NCBI RefSeq assembly: GCF_003014655.1
Contig: NZ_PYAT01000006.1
Span: 186,001 to 250,000 of the forward strand
Origin: Planomicrobium soli
Lineage (GTDB): Bacteria > Bacillota > Bacilli > Bacillales_A > Planococcaceae
Reading direction: 5' to 3'
Length of the DNA: 64,000 nucleotides
The position numbers were made by a program, and so were the translations under genes. Positions 7,688 to 15,872 of the stretch are shown piece after piece. The notes below the pieces were generated by a model. That model was not told the origin of the DNA. It ran no database searches and saw only the letters and a program-made list of their open reading frames with translations. Within the stretch, counting starts at the first letter, position 1; each line of letters starts with the position of its first letter.

Positions 7688-8393
7688 GTCCTTTTCTCTC
7701 CGTATAGATTCGTTAGAGGACGAACGTTTAATAAGGATTTACTTGCCGGAAAGCTACAAAAATAGTGCTGAACGTTACCCGGTGTTGTATATGCATGATG
7801 GTCAAAATGTCTTTAGAGATGAGACGGCTATTGACGGAGTATCTCTTAACCTTGAACGGTATCTAGAAGAGAAAGCCTTAAGGGTGATTGTTGTAGCGGT
7901 CAATCAAAACAGTACTGAACGAAAAAATGAATATTGTCCATGGCCAAATGGAGAATACAGTACTAAATTCTTAGCGGATCCAACCGTTTCATTTGGCGGA
8001 AAAGGAAAGCAGTACATCGAATTTATTGTTAATCAACTGAAACCGTACATTGATAAAACATATCGGACAATGGAAGATCAAACGGCGATGGCAGGAATTT
8101 CGATGGGCGGACTAATATCTGCGTATGCTGCTCTCCAGTATCCTAATGTCTTTAAAGACATTGCTATTTTGTCATCTGCTTTTTACGCGAATCAAGAAGA
8201 AATGGAAAAACTGGCAGAAAACGCCGATCTATCAAAAATGAATCGAATTTACATGGATTGCGGCACAGATGAAGCAGGGGAAGGGACACTTATCAGCAAA
8301 AGATTCCTTTTATCGAACAAAGCTTTTTATGAAAAGATTAAAGGAAAAGTTCCCAATTCTCATTTTGTGACGATTAAAAATGGTCAGCATTAA
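7680..8393 (+). CDS. Alpha/beta hydrolase (esterase D/YbbA-like), truncated at the C-terminus
   Basis: A 237-residue putative esterase. It has the HDGQNVF motif near the N-terminus, the nucleophile elbow GISMGG, and an acid residue in YMDCGTDEAGEG. It ends in NGQH, just at the expected catalytic histidine. Family members continue H-x4-W-x2-R and a final helix. The same frame after the TAA (8394-8465) reads an aromatic at +5 and KR at +7/+8, then hydrophobic residues, as in intact homologs. So the stop looks like a recent nonsense mutation that removes the last helix. The ATG at 7680 overlaps the previous gene. Confidence 0.75.
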   Translation: MIESFSLRIDSLEDERLIRIYLPESYKNSAERYPVLYMHDGQNVFRDETAIDGVSLNLERYLEEKALRVIVVAVNQNSTERKNEYCPWPNGEYSTKFLADPTVSFGGKGKQYIEFIVNQLKPYIDKTYRTMEDQTAMAGISMGGLISAYAALQYPNVFKDIAILSSAFYANQEEMEKLAENADLSKMNRIYMDCGTDEAGEGTLISKRFLLSNKAFYEKIKGKVPNSHFVTIKNGQH

Positions 8394-8473
8394 TACTCTT
8401 GTTTCCAGAAGCGTGTATCTGCTTTATTTTCTTTTTTACAAGTTCCGAGAAATAACAAGGAGTGAACCGGGAG

Positions 8474-8950
8474 ATGAAAGTAACATTGGAAAAAGCATAC
8501 GAAGAGGATACGCTGTCTCTTTTCGATATGCAAAGGAGGGCATTTCTGCCTTTGCTTGAAAAGTATCAGGATTATGAGACGAGCCCTGCTACTGAACCAA
8601 TAGAGCGGTTCTATTCGAAAATATCCAGCCGCCAAAATGATTTTTTTAAAATTTTGGCAGATGGCATGCTTGCAGGCGGAATATGTGTAGAAAGAAAAGG
8701 GGATAAGCGCTTCCGGATCAGTCCGCTTTTTGTTCTCCCGGAATTCCAGGGGCTCGGCATTGCCCAAGAAACGATTCGACTGACAGAATTGATATTTTCA
8801 GAAGCTGAGTTATGGGAACTTTCCACTTTGCTTGAGGAACAGGGCAATTGCTATTTATACGAAAAAATGGGATACGTCAAAATAGGAGTAAATAAAAAAC
8901 TAACTATGTGGGCAACGTTAGTCTATTATCAAAAGGCGGTATCCACATAA
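8474..8950 (+). CDS. GNAT acetyltransferase
   Basis: A 158-residue GNAT protein. FVLPEFQGLGIAQETI carries the acetyl-CoA loop (Q-G-L-G-I-A) and LYEKMGYVKIG is the usual C-terminal strand-helix. ATG at 8474 is chosen over GTG 8462 because AAGGAGTG lies 9 bases before it. The substrate is unknown. No terminator separates it from the truncated esterase, so the two may share a transcript. Confidence 0.8.
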   Translation: MKVTLEKAYEEDTLSLFDMQRRAFLPLLEKYQDYETSPATEPIERFYSKISSRQNDFFKILADGMLAGGICVERKGDKRFRISPLFVLPEFQGLGIAQETIRLTELIFSEAELWELSTLLEEQGNCYLYEKMGYVKIGVNKKLTMWATLVYYQKAVST

Positions 8951-9038
8951 ATATTTTTGTGATATTAAAAGGACTTTTATTTTAGCAGATTTCTTTTTCA
9001 AAATTAATTTAAAGTTGTATATTCACCCTATAAACGAG

Positions 9039-9076
9039 AAAAAAGCGAATCCATCGAATGGATTCGCCTTTTTTCT
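9039..9076. terminator. Bidirectional terminator
   Basis: GCGAATCCATCGAATGGATTCGC is flanked by A-rich and T-rich tracts on both sides. It serves the GNAT gene on the plus strand and ribT on the minus strand. Confidence 0.85.
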
Positions 9077-9470
9077 ATGATATATGTTTATTGGTGGACG
9101 GGTAAACTTCATTGGAAACTGGTGGGTTGTTGAAACATTTATCTAAGAATCTTTGGGTTTCCTGTGTGCCGCGAATTTCGCGCGGCTGCAGGATTTTTTG
9201 AAGTTTATAGACCATTTGATGGCCGATTCCTTCACCCCGGAAGGAAGGGCACAGGGACAAATGATGAACCGTAAAATGATCGTCTGTGACTTCTGCGCCG
9301 ATCAATCCGACAAAATCTTCTTCTTCTTTCCAAAGAAAAAGCTGCCAATTCGGATTTTCTTGATAAACTTGCATCGTTTTCCGCAATTTTTTTAAATCGC
9401 GCTCTTCAGGCATAAATGCTAACATTCCCATCGCGATTTTTTCACAAGATTTCTTGTATCTAAATAGCAT
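9075..9470 (-). CDS. ribT: RibT-like GNAT acetyltransferase
   Basis: A 131-residue GNAT protein that begins MLFRYKKSCEKIAMGMLAFMP, close to RibT, the last gene of the Bacillus riboflavin operon (recalled similarity). The acetyl-CoA loop is FRGEGIGHQMV. The C-terminal part ends TQRFLDKCF as in RibT. It is here without any other rib gene, and its catalytic role is unknown. The ATG at 9470 has GAGGAA 7 bases before it; a longer open frame upstream lacks such a site. Confidence 0.7.
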   Translation of the reverse strand: MLFRYKKSCEKIAMGMLAFMPEERDLKKLRKTMQVYQENPNWQLFLWKEEEDFVGLIGAEVTDDHFTVHHLSLCPSFRGEGIGHQMVYKLQKILQPREIRGTQETQRFLDKCFNNPPVSNEVYPSTNKHIS

Positions 9471-9801
9471 AGTGCATTCCTCTTTTCCCATGATTGAGTA
9501 CTGTTTTAAATCACAAAGAAGCCTGAGGCAAAGGACCAGATTATTGGATGATGAAAGTTTTATTGTTTTTTGAAGAGACAAAAAGCCGAAAAGAGACCCT
9601 AGCGTTGGGATTCTTTCCGGCTTTGTTAACAGCGCTATGGTCTGCAACACTTAACCTAAGAAATATGGAGCGGCTTTTAACAGCCATTTTTTAATTAAGT
9701 TTATTTTAATCACTTTTACAAAAAAAGTACAGAAAATAGTTTTCGGACAGTTATTGGAAGAAGTAAAAAACGGCATCTTGGAAGATGCCGTTTGGTAATT
9801 A
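9471..9801 (-). other. Intergenic leader of ribT with an orphan hairpin
   Basis: No gene is seen. On the minus strand a long imperfect hairpin (9582-9624, AAAGCCG with CGGCTTT ends) is followed by TTTTTGTCT, about 110 bases before the ribT start. It looks like a terminator or attenuator. I see no FMN-riboswitch consensus here. The tract 9660-9765 is AT-rich. Confidence 0.4.
9765..9793 (-). terminator. Terminator of the M23 hydrolase gene
   Basis: AACGGCATCTT pairs with AAGATGCCGTT, followed on the minus strand by a T-rich run. It starts 9 bases after the stop codon. Confidence 0.85.
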
Positions 9802-11283
9802 TTATAGGGAAACGTATGCTGCCGGGTTAACTGCATTAGAACGAGATCCGTTCCATGGGCCCACGTGAATTTCAAAGTGTAAGTGAGTACCGAACGAACG
9901 GCCTGTGTTGCCCATTCCGCCAATTCGCTGTCCTTGGGAAACGGCTTGGCCTTTTGATACGCCGATAGAGCTCAAGTGTGCGTAAACTGTTGCGTGCGTT
10001 TGTCCGTTAATAGAGTGAGTAAGAATAATGACGTTTCCGTATCCACCCATAGATCCTGCAAAGGATACATAGCCGCCGGCAGAGGCAACAATAGCTGTAC
10101 CGGTGCCATTAGCGATATCTACTCCTTGGTGGAACTCTTGTCCAGCACCGATATCGCGCCATCCGAATCTGGATGTAAAGCGTCCAGCTGCCGGTCTGAT
10201 GAATCCTGAGCTGCTTTTTACTGTTGCTGCGGGTGCAGGCGCAGAGTAAGCAGCTACTGAATTGCTCGCAGGTGTTGTAGTACGGACTGCAGCCGCAGAA
10301 GCAGAAGCTTTCTTTTTAGCTGCTGCAGCGCGTTCTGCAGCTGCTTTTCTTTCAGCTGCGTTTCTTGCTGCTGCTAATTCAGCCGCAGCTTGTTTTTCAG
10401 CCGCAACACGTGCAGCTGCCGCTCTTTCCTGAGCTGCTTTTCTTTCAGCTGCCAATTTGCGCTGGCGTTCTTCTTCTGCTTTGCGAGCGATTTCCGCAAG
10501 GCGTTCTTGTTCCTGTGCAATTTCTTTTTCAAGTTGTGAGCTGACTTCAATTGATTCGTTGCGCTGTTGTACTAGAGAAGCTTTTTCTTTTTCCAAGCGT
10601 TGTTGTTCGGCTTTCAACTCTTTAACAAGGCCAGCTTGCTCTTTTTTCTGAGCATCCAATGATGTTTTGAGTCCAACGAGCTCTGCGCGTCGCTCTTCTT
10701 GTTGGGCAAGCTTCGTTTCCACTTGCTCTTTTTGTTCTGCCAGAAGTTTTTTATCTGCCGCTTGTTCACGCATGATGTCGCGGTCCGCTTCGATTAACGT
10801 GTTAACAGCTGACATGCGATCGATAAAATCGACAAAATCGTTTGCGCCAAGAAGCACATCGATGTAGTCAACTGATCCGCCGCTTAATTGGATAGCGCGG
10901 GCACGTTCTTTCAGCAATTCTTCACGTTCTGCAATTTTGCGTTCTAATTCCTCAATCGATTTTCTTAATTCTTCGATTTCAGTTTTAGTTTGATCAATCT
11001 TACTTTGAACATCATTGATTTTTGTTTCGGTATCTTGAATTTTCTTGTTTAATTCATCAATTTTTTTAGAAAGAGTTTCTAATTTTGATGCGTTTTCGGT
11101 CATTTTTTCTGTTTTGTCGCTGATGCCGGAATTCAATTCACCTTGTTGCTGTTTTGCTTCTTGCTGTTGTTGTTGCAGGTCACCTAATTTATCCGCATTT
11201 GCTGCCGTTGGCATGAAAATAGTTAATGCCAATACAGAAGAAATACCGGATAATAGCCATTTTGATTTCAATTTCAATTTCAT
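9802..11283 (-). CDS. CwlO/PcsB-like coiled-coil M23 peptidoglycan hydrolase
   Basis: A 493-residue exported protein. It has a signal peptide (basic start, hydrophobic 10-26, cleavage near ANA-DK), then a long coiled coil (about 30-260) and an Ala/Lys-rich linker (260-330). The C-terminal M23 LytM domain (about 365-493) has the zinc and catalytic histidines in HQGVDIA and HLHFE. The layout is that of EnvC/PcsB/CwlO-type hydrolases, whose coiled coil docks to FtsEX and controls the endopeptidase. CwlO itself has an NlpC/P60 domain, so this is the M23 variant. GGGGAAC precedes the ATG. It is monocistronic. Confidence 0.88.
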   Translation of the reverse strand: MKLKLKSKWLLSGISSVLALTIFMPTAANADKLGDLQQQQQEAKQQQGELNSGISDKTEKMTENASKLETLSKKIDELNKKIQDTETKINDVQSKIDQTKTEIEELRKSIEELERKIAEREELLKERARAIQLSGGSVDYIDVLLGANDFVDFIDRMSAVNTLIEADRDIMREQAADKKLLAEQKEQVETKLAQQEERRAELVGLKTSLDAQKKEQAGLVKELKAEQQRLEKEKASLVQQRNESIEVSSQLEKEIAQEQERLAEIARKAEEERQRKLAAERKAAQERAAAARVAAEKQAAAELAAARNAAERKAAAERAAAAKKKASASAAAVRTTTPASNSVAAYSAPAPAATVKSSSGFIRPAAGRFTSRFGWRDIGAGQEFHQGVDIANGTGTAIVASAGGYVSFAGSMGGYGNVIILTHSINGQTHATVYAHLSSIGVSKGQAVSQGQRIGGMGNTGRSFGTHLHFEIHVGPWNGSRSNAVNPAAYVSL

Positions 11284-11728
11284 GTTCCCCTTTCAAATCT
11301 ACTTGCTCATTAATAATGTATGTATTCTCTCTATCTGATAAGAGAAATAAAATATGTGTAATATGGAGAAACGATTTACGAGAAGAATCCCTCTTCTTCT
11401 AAAAACGCTTGTAAAAACTTTATTAAAAAACTTAATTCGTTTAAAAGCCACAAGTAGTATTATAACAGCTTAAATGTTTACTTTTATTACAATTACATAT
11501 CATTTTAGATTCAACGAAAATGATTTAGGGTAATAAATGCTTATGGATAAGGATTTTATGTTACTTAAGTATTATTTAAACATAACGAAAATAGTGATTA
11601 ATTCAAAAGAATTAACAAGTGTGAAATATTTTTAATAGGGATCGACCAAAGTTTAAAATGTAACATACGGGGTAAAAAGAGAACGAACTGTGCATTGGAA
11701 TAATATTAAAGCTGAGGAGGCGTTAAGG
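11284..11728. other. AT-rich divergent intergenic region
   Basis: A 445-base gap between the M23 gene and the YflT-domain gene. It is very AT-rich and must hold the promoters of both. Besides the sigma-B-like promoter at 11651 I see a weak hairpin around 11381-11397 (AGAAGA/TCTTCT). I looked for a clean WalR box (TGTWAH-N5-TGTWAH) and did not find one. Confidence 0.4.
11651..11675 (+). promoter_or_regulatory. Sigma-B-type promoter
   Basis: GTTTAA at 11651-11656 and GGGTAA at 11670-11675 are separated by 13 bases, close to the Bacillus sigma-B consensus GTTTAA-N13-15-GGGTAT. It lies 53 bases before a gene of the general stress YflT family, which supports the call. Confidence 0.6.
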
Positions 11729-12421
11729 TTGTCACAAAAAAGAGTAGTGGGTTCCTTTAATACCGAGAACGAAGCGATCAATGCCATAGAAGACTTGAAG
11801 AGACAGGGATATGACTCAGAAAACATCTCGGTTCTTAGCAAAGACAAACAAGAAACCGAAAACGTAGCAGGCGAAACAAATACTAATTTTGTAGAAGGGG
11901 CTGCAACAGGGGCTACTGCCGGAGGCGCGCTTGGTGGATTAGGCGGCGTTTTGGCCGGCATGGGAGCTCTTGCGATTCCTGGAATCGGTCCGATAGTCGC
12001 TGCTGGGCCAATAGCCGCTGGTTTGATGGGAGCAGCAGCTGGAGCTGGTGCCGGAGGCCTTGCTGGGGCGTTGATCGGTATGGGAGTCCCGGATGACGAA
12101 GCGGAAGAATATGGCCGGCATTTTGATGAAGGGCGAATTTTGGTGATGGTGGAAGAACACAGAAGCTCTATTCCAGACCGAAATGACCGCGATGAATTTC
12201 ACAAGGACGCACACGGTGACAATGAACGGGATGTGACAGGTACAGGGTTGTTTGGCGGACGTGACCGCAACTCGGGAGGCAGCGGTTTGTTCGGAGGAAA
12301 TGATCGGGATTCAACCGGTCCGGATACCCTTCTTGAGAACGATCGCCATGGAACCGGAAAAGATACTAGCCTTGGAAGCGATACTGATGAGATTAGAAAA
12401 AGAGGGCCTGCCGGCTTGTGA
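11729..12421 (+). CDS. YflT-domain general stress protein with glycine-zipper segment
   Basis: A 230-residue protein. Residues 1-45 (KRVVGSFNTENEAINAIEDL) match the YflT/general stress protein 17M domain. A Gly/Ala-rich stretch follows (about 55-115), probably two membrane-associated glycine-zipper helices, then a hydrophilic tail with repeated GLFGGxDR units. The start is TTG at 11729 with GAGGAGG 10 bases upstream; a GTG at 11690 has no such site. The sigma-B-type promoter suggests induction by general stress. The molecular function is unknown. Confidence 0.75.
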   Translation: MSQKRVVGSFNTENEAINAIEDLKRQGYDSENISVLSKDKQETENVAGETNTNFVEGAATGATAGGALGGLGGVLAGMGALAIPGIGPIVAAGPIAAGLMGAAAGAGAGGLAGALIGMGVPDDEAEEYGRHFDEGRILVMVEEHRSSIPDRNDRDEFHKDAHGDNERDVTGTGLFGGRDRNSGGSGLFGGNDRDSTGPDTLLENDRHGTGKDTSLGSDTDEIRKRGPAGL

Positions 12422-12430
12422 TAAAAATAG

Positions 12431-12462
12431 AAAAAGCCATTCTTTTCATGGAATGGCTTTTT
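12431..12462 (+). terminator. Terminator after the YflT-domain gene
   Basis: AAAAAGCCATTC pairs with GAATGGCTTTTT. Confidence 0.85.
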
Positions 12463-12569
12463 GCTGCGAATAAAATTTGTCATCTATAAGTTCTTTACCT
12501 ATAAAGGAGCGGGTTGTGATAAAGTAGATTTTCATGCGGGCAAGTCAAGAAAGTATCGGAGTGATAGAA

Positions 12570-12755
12570 ATGGCGAAAAAAAAGAAAAGCGGAATAGGGC
12601 AAGGAACAGGCAAAAAAGGCTGGAACCGGTGGAAAGCTGGCGCCAACAAAGCCAAGAGCGCCAAACCTTATACGAGTAAAGGAACTAAACGGCAAGAAGA
12701 GCCGAATGGCAAGGAGACTGCCAAAGATAAAGCCACTGAATGGATCGATGGCTAA
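12570..12755 (+). CDS. Small basic protein, DUF3934-like
   Basis: A 61-residue, lysine- and glycine-rich protein beginning MAKKKKSGIGQGTGKKGWNRW. By recall this fits DUF3934, a small conserved family of Bacillales with no known function. High basicity suggests nucleic acid binding, but that is inference. The ATG is preceded by GGAGTGATAGAA. It is flanked by terminators on both sides, so it is a single-gene unit. Confidence 0.6.
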   Translation: MAKKKKSGIGQGTGKKGWNRWKAGANKAKSAKPYTSKGTKRQEEPNGKETAKDKATEWIDG

Positions 12756-13119
12756 ATAGCGAATAATTGTATCGATAGAGCATTTCTACCTGAAGCAGGC
12801 TGAAATGCTTTTTCTTTTCGGAAGAAGGAAGTGCGCTTGGTCTATTTACTTCCGTGAGGCCATAAACTATTATGGAATTGATTTGATATCTGATTAACTG
12901 CTGCACGCAAATGATGTAGCACAAGCAAAAGCTGGGACAAAATCAATGGAAATTTGTTGATTTGTGTTCATATGCCTTCCGGGTTTGGTATTTTCTTATG
13001 GTGGTATTGTAAACTCATGGATTGAAAAGATTGAAGAGCAGAGCGTATCAGCATTTTGTCATAGAGTGCTGCTACGCTTATTATAATGGGCGATGATCTG
13101 GCAAAAGAGGAGGGATAGG
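12756..13119. other. Intergenic region with a terminator
   Basis: A terminator-like hairpin (AGCATTTC/GAAATGCT, 12779-12809, then T-rich) ends the DUF3934 unit. The rest, to the EamA gene, has no gene that I can support. TATAAT at 13082 is a possible -10 for the downstream gene, with no good -35 at normal spacing. Confidence 0.45.
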
Positions 13120-14070
13120 ATGAACCATCTCAGGCTTTACATGATTTTGGTGATGGTAATGTTTATATGGGGGATGAATCTTCCTGCCCTGAAATACTTA
13201 ACCGTTCAAATGGGGCCGGTAACCATGACATCACTTCGAATCTTTCTTGCAGGTATTACAGTGTTCGTTATTCTCCGTATAATGGGCCTTGTTAGAAAAC
13301 CATCAAAGAAAGAATGGGTTTACATAGCTGGAGGGTCTTTGTTGAATGTAATTATTCACCATTCCCTCATTTCTCTTGGGCTGGCAATCACTTCAGGGAC
13401 AAATGCGAGCCTGATTCTTGGAACGGGACCGATTATGACCGCTGTATTCAGTTTACTGCTACTAAAGTTAACTCCATCAAAGTGGCAATGGCTAGGATTT
13501 GTACTGGGTGTTTTAGGTGTATTTGCGACCATCTTAGCCGGCGGCAACGGGCTAAGCGATATCTCAATAGGAGATGGTTATGTCCTATTGGCGATTATTA
13601 GTCAGGTGTTAAGTTTTGTCATCATTACAAAAGCCGCTAAAACACTGGATCCGCGTTTGTTGACTGCCTATATGCTTCTGCTTGGCTCAATCGGATTATT
13701 TGTGATTGGCTTGTTTATGGAACCGGGACAGTGGAAAATGTTCGGCGAGATGAACACGCTATTCTGGTTGTTGATCTTTGCTTCCGGTATTTTGGCAACA
13801 GGAATAGGGCATATGAGTTATAACTATTCAGTAGGAGAAGTGGGGCCGCCCAAAGCAGCCATTTTTATGAACCTGAATACGTTATTTGCCCTTTTGGGGT
13901 CCGTGATGTTCTTGGGGGAAAGCATCAACCAAAATCATTTGGTAGGGCTTTTGCTCATTGTCGGGGGCGTGCTATTCGGATCTGGAACAATGGAGGACTG
14001 GTGGAAACGAAGGATTGAAACTGCTTCTGAGAGACAAAAAGAAGAAAAAGCGGGCAGACTCAAAAGTTGA
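13120..14070 (+). CDS. EamA/RhaT family (DMT) transporter
   Basis: A 316-residue membrane protein with ten predicted helices in two EamA repeats, each of about 135 residues. The first starts MFIWGMNLPALKYL and the second around residues 150-290. The drug/metabolite transporter superfamily exports amino acids, nucleotides or drugs, and the substrate cannot be told. ATG at 13120 is chosen because GAGGAGGG lies just before it; an ATG at 13093 has none. A highly charged C-terminal tail of about 20 residues is cytosolic. Confidence 0.85.
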   Translation: MNHLRLYMILVMVMFIWGMNLPALKYLTVQMGPVTMTSLRIFLAGITVFVILRIMGLVRKPSKKEWVYIAGGSLLNVIIHHSLISLGLAITSGTNASLILGTGPIMTAVFSLLLLKLTPSKWQWLGFVLGVLGVFATILAGGNGLSDISIGDGYVLLAIISQVLSFVIITKAAKTLDPRLLTAYMLLLGSIGLFVIGLFMEPGQWKMFGEMNTLFWLLIFASGILATGIGHMSYNYSVGEVGPPKAAIFMNLNTLFALLGSVMFLGESINQNHLVGLLLIVGGVLFGSGTMEDWWKRRIETASERQKEEKAGRLKS

Positions 14071-14091
14071 CGCTGCTTGCTTTGCTCTACT

Positions 14092-14131
14092 GAGCTTATG
14101 GAAAGTTAAACTTACCATAAGCTCTTTTTTA
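14092..14131 (+). terminator. Terminator after the EamA transporter
   Basis: GAGCTTATGG pairs with CCATAAGCTC, followed by six T. Confidence 0.85.
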
Positions 14132-14222
14132 TTCGTTTATGTACCCCTTGAAAGGGTTTTTTCTTTCGAAATCGCAATGATATAGGATAAATCGAATACA
14201 CCACTGTCAGGAGGAACAATAA

Positions 14223-14786
14223 ATGAATCAAGAACGTGCGGCATTGCTGGTTGTAGATGTGCAGAAAGCATTTGAAGATAAGAAATGGGGCTTGCGGAAC
14301 AATCCGCAAGCCGAAAAGAACATAGAGGAGCTGCTGGCCGTTTGGCGAGAACATGGAAAACGGTTTATCCATATCCAGCACTTATCCAACAATCCCGATT
14401 CGCTGTTCCATCCTTCAAACAGAGGTTTTGCCATAAAAGAAGAAGCAAAGCCGATCGAAGGGGAAGCGGTGATTACGAAGAGAGTGAACAGTGCATTTAT
14501 CGATACGGATTTGGAGAATCGATTAACAAAGGACAACATTAAAACAATCGTAATTGTAGGATTGACTACGCCGCATTGCATTTCAACCACGACCCGTATG
14601 AGCGGAAATTTAGGTTTCTCTACCTATCTTGTTTCAGATGCTACAGCTGCCTTTGGGATGAATGATGAAAAGGGGCGCTATTATGACCCGGAAACGATCC
14701 ATGCCGTTTCCCTTGCAACCTTGCATGAAGAGTTTGCCGAAGTGCTGACTACAAAAGAGCTGGTAACGAAACTGCAGTCCCTCTAG
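14223..14786 (+). CDS. Isochorismatase-like cysteine hydrolase
   Basis: A 187-residue hydrolase of the isochorismatase/nicotinamidase superfamily. The catalytic triad is visible as D12 (LLVVDVQKAF), K86 (ITKRVNSAF) and C119 (TPHCISTTTRMS), with the expected cis-peptide region just before the cysteine. The substrate is unknown; many members hydrolyse amides or ureido acids. AGGAGGAACAATAA precedes the ATG. Confidence 0.87.
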   Translation: MNQERAALLVVDVQKAFEDKKWGLRNNPQAEKNIEELLAVWREHGKRFIHIQHLSNNPDSLFHPSNRGFAIKEEAKPIEGEAVITKRVNSAFIDTDLENRLTKDNIKTIVIVGLTTPHCISTTTRMSGNLGFSTYLVSDATAAFGMNDEKGRYYDPETIHAVSLATLHEEFAEVLTTKELVTKLQSL

Positions 14787-14849
14787 CAGAAAGAACGCCC
14801 GTTTTGCGATGGTCTGCCAATTTTATAAGAAAAGCCCATTCAATAGGAG

Positions 14850-14889
14850 ACGCCTGGCAAATGAAATCCGGTTTGCCAGGTGTATTTTT
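14850..14889 (+). terminator. Terminator after the cysteine hydrolase
   Basis: ACGCCTGGCAAA pairs with TTTGCCAGGTGT, followed by ATTTTTG. Confidence 0.8.
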
Positions 14890-14965
14890 GTTGCAGGGGA
14901 AATTCCTGTTTTAACAAGATAAGAAAAAACCGATACAACAATTAATTGTTAATATATAATAAACA

Positions 14966-14984
14966 TTTATTGATTATCAATAAA
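14966..14984 (+). promoter_or_regulatory. Perfect inverted repeat in the DUF2975 promoter
   Basis: TTTATTGA-TTA-TCAATAAA is a perfect 8-bp inverted repeat with a 3-bp centre, 47 bases before the first DUF2975 gene. A related but not identical AT-rich inverted repeat precedes the second such module (52358-52388). It is a candidate operator for the HTH partner; that HTH is decayed here. Confidence 0.45.
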
Positions 14985-15030
14985 CATGATGTTAAAATCA
15001 TCTCAATAAAGTACAAATGAGGTGATTTGT

Positions 15031-15516
15031 ATGACACGTAAACAAGGCTCAATTATTTTCTTGAAGGCGGTTCTTCTTTTTATCATATTGTTGGCTCTTG
15101 CATTTTGTATTTTCGGATTACCTGTGATGGCCAGCAGAGACGCCGCAGCTCATCCGGTTACCGCATATTTGCAATATCCTTTTCTGATTTGTTCATATAT
15201 ATTGTTCAGTACATTTTTTATAGCATTGCATCAAACTTATAAGCTGCTAAACTACATCGACCGAAACGAAGCTTTTTCGGAGTTGTCGATCAACGCACTA
15301 AAATACATTAAGTACTGTGCAAGCGCAATCAGCTGCTTTTTTGTAGCTGGATTATTCATTTTGATTTTACTTATTAAAGGAGACATAGCGGGAATGATAA
15401 CCTTATGCCTGCTCTGCACTTTTGCTTCAAGCGTTATTGCCACTTTTGCGGCTGTTCTTCAAAAGCTTTTGAAAGCGGCAATAGATATAAAATCCGAAAA
15501 TGACTTAACTGTCTGA
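15031..15516 (+). CDS. DUF2975 membrane protein, copy 1
   Basis: A 161-residue protein with four predicted helices (about 8-30, 45-68, 92-115, 122-145), matching DUF2975. The motif LKLLNYIDRNEAFSELS between helices 2 and 3 and the closing stretch AAVLQKLLKAAIDIKSENDLTV are shared with the two copies at 52.4 and 53.2 kb. In those, an HTH gene follows within about 15 bases. ATG at 15031 is chosen because GAGGTG lies 8 bases before it. The function is unknown; the family pairs with YozG-like regulators. Confidence 0.82.
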   Translation: MTRKQGSIIFLKAVLLFIILLALAFCIFGLPVMASRDAAAHPVTAYLQYPFLICSYILFSTFFIALHQTYKLLNYIDRNEAFSELSINALKYIKYCASAISCFFVAGLFILILLIKGDIAGMITLCLLCTFASSVIATFAAVLQKLLKAAIDIKSENDLTV

Positions 15517-15540
15517 GTGCAGAGTGAAGCGTTAAATAGG

Positions 15541-15660
15541 ATGCCAGCCAAGAAGATAAAGCTGATGGCAAACGCTGTAGACGATAGAAACCGATATCGC
15601 TGACTTATCAAACTTGAAAAATAGCCAAAAGAGACTTGGTCGTAAGCGGCTGAGTCTTTT
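15541..15660 (+). pseudogene. Decayed YozG-like HTH gene
   Basis: This sits exactly where an intact HTH gene follows the other DUF2975 copies. The beginning reads MPAKKIK, like MLAKRKM of the intact copies. After frame loss a second frame reads DIADLSNLKNSQKRLG then RLSLF, like ITMANLSILKNGKAKAVRLSTL. In-frame stops and indels break it. The tail overlaps a hairpin (15627-15664) that may act as terminator. Further downstream (15666-15709) TTTAGAGG and CCTCTAAA enclose a second stem GCACTT/AAGTGC, an unexplained structured element. Confidence 0.55.
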
Positions 15661-15872
15661 TCAATTTTAGAGGGGCACTTATTCAAAAGTGCAACTGCGC
15701 ACCTCTAAATTTTAAACTGGAAACTGGTCCTGGCCGAATGAAATGAAGTTGTTTCAGTATTCCGGAGAAACTATTAAAAATCTATCTTTATTCCTTTGGA
15801 AAAGCTGTATATTTTTATGGAAAGATATAGTATTGTGTAAGAAATAGTGGTGCAAAAGGAGCGGGATCAGTC

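Noticed and set aside
9582..9624. FMN riboswitch before ribT
   Set aside because: Only one long hairpin is present, without the conserved multi-helix FMN element.
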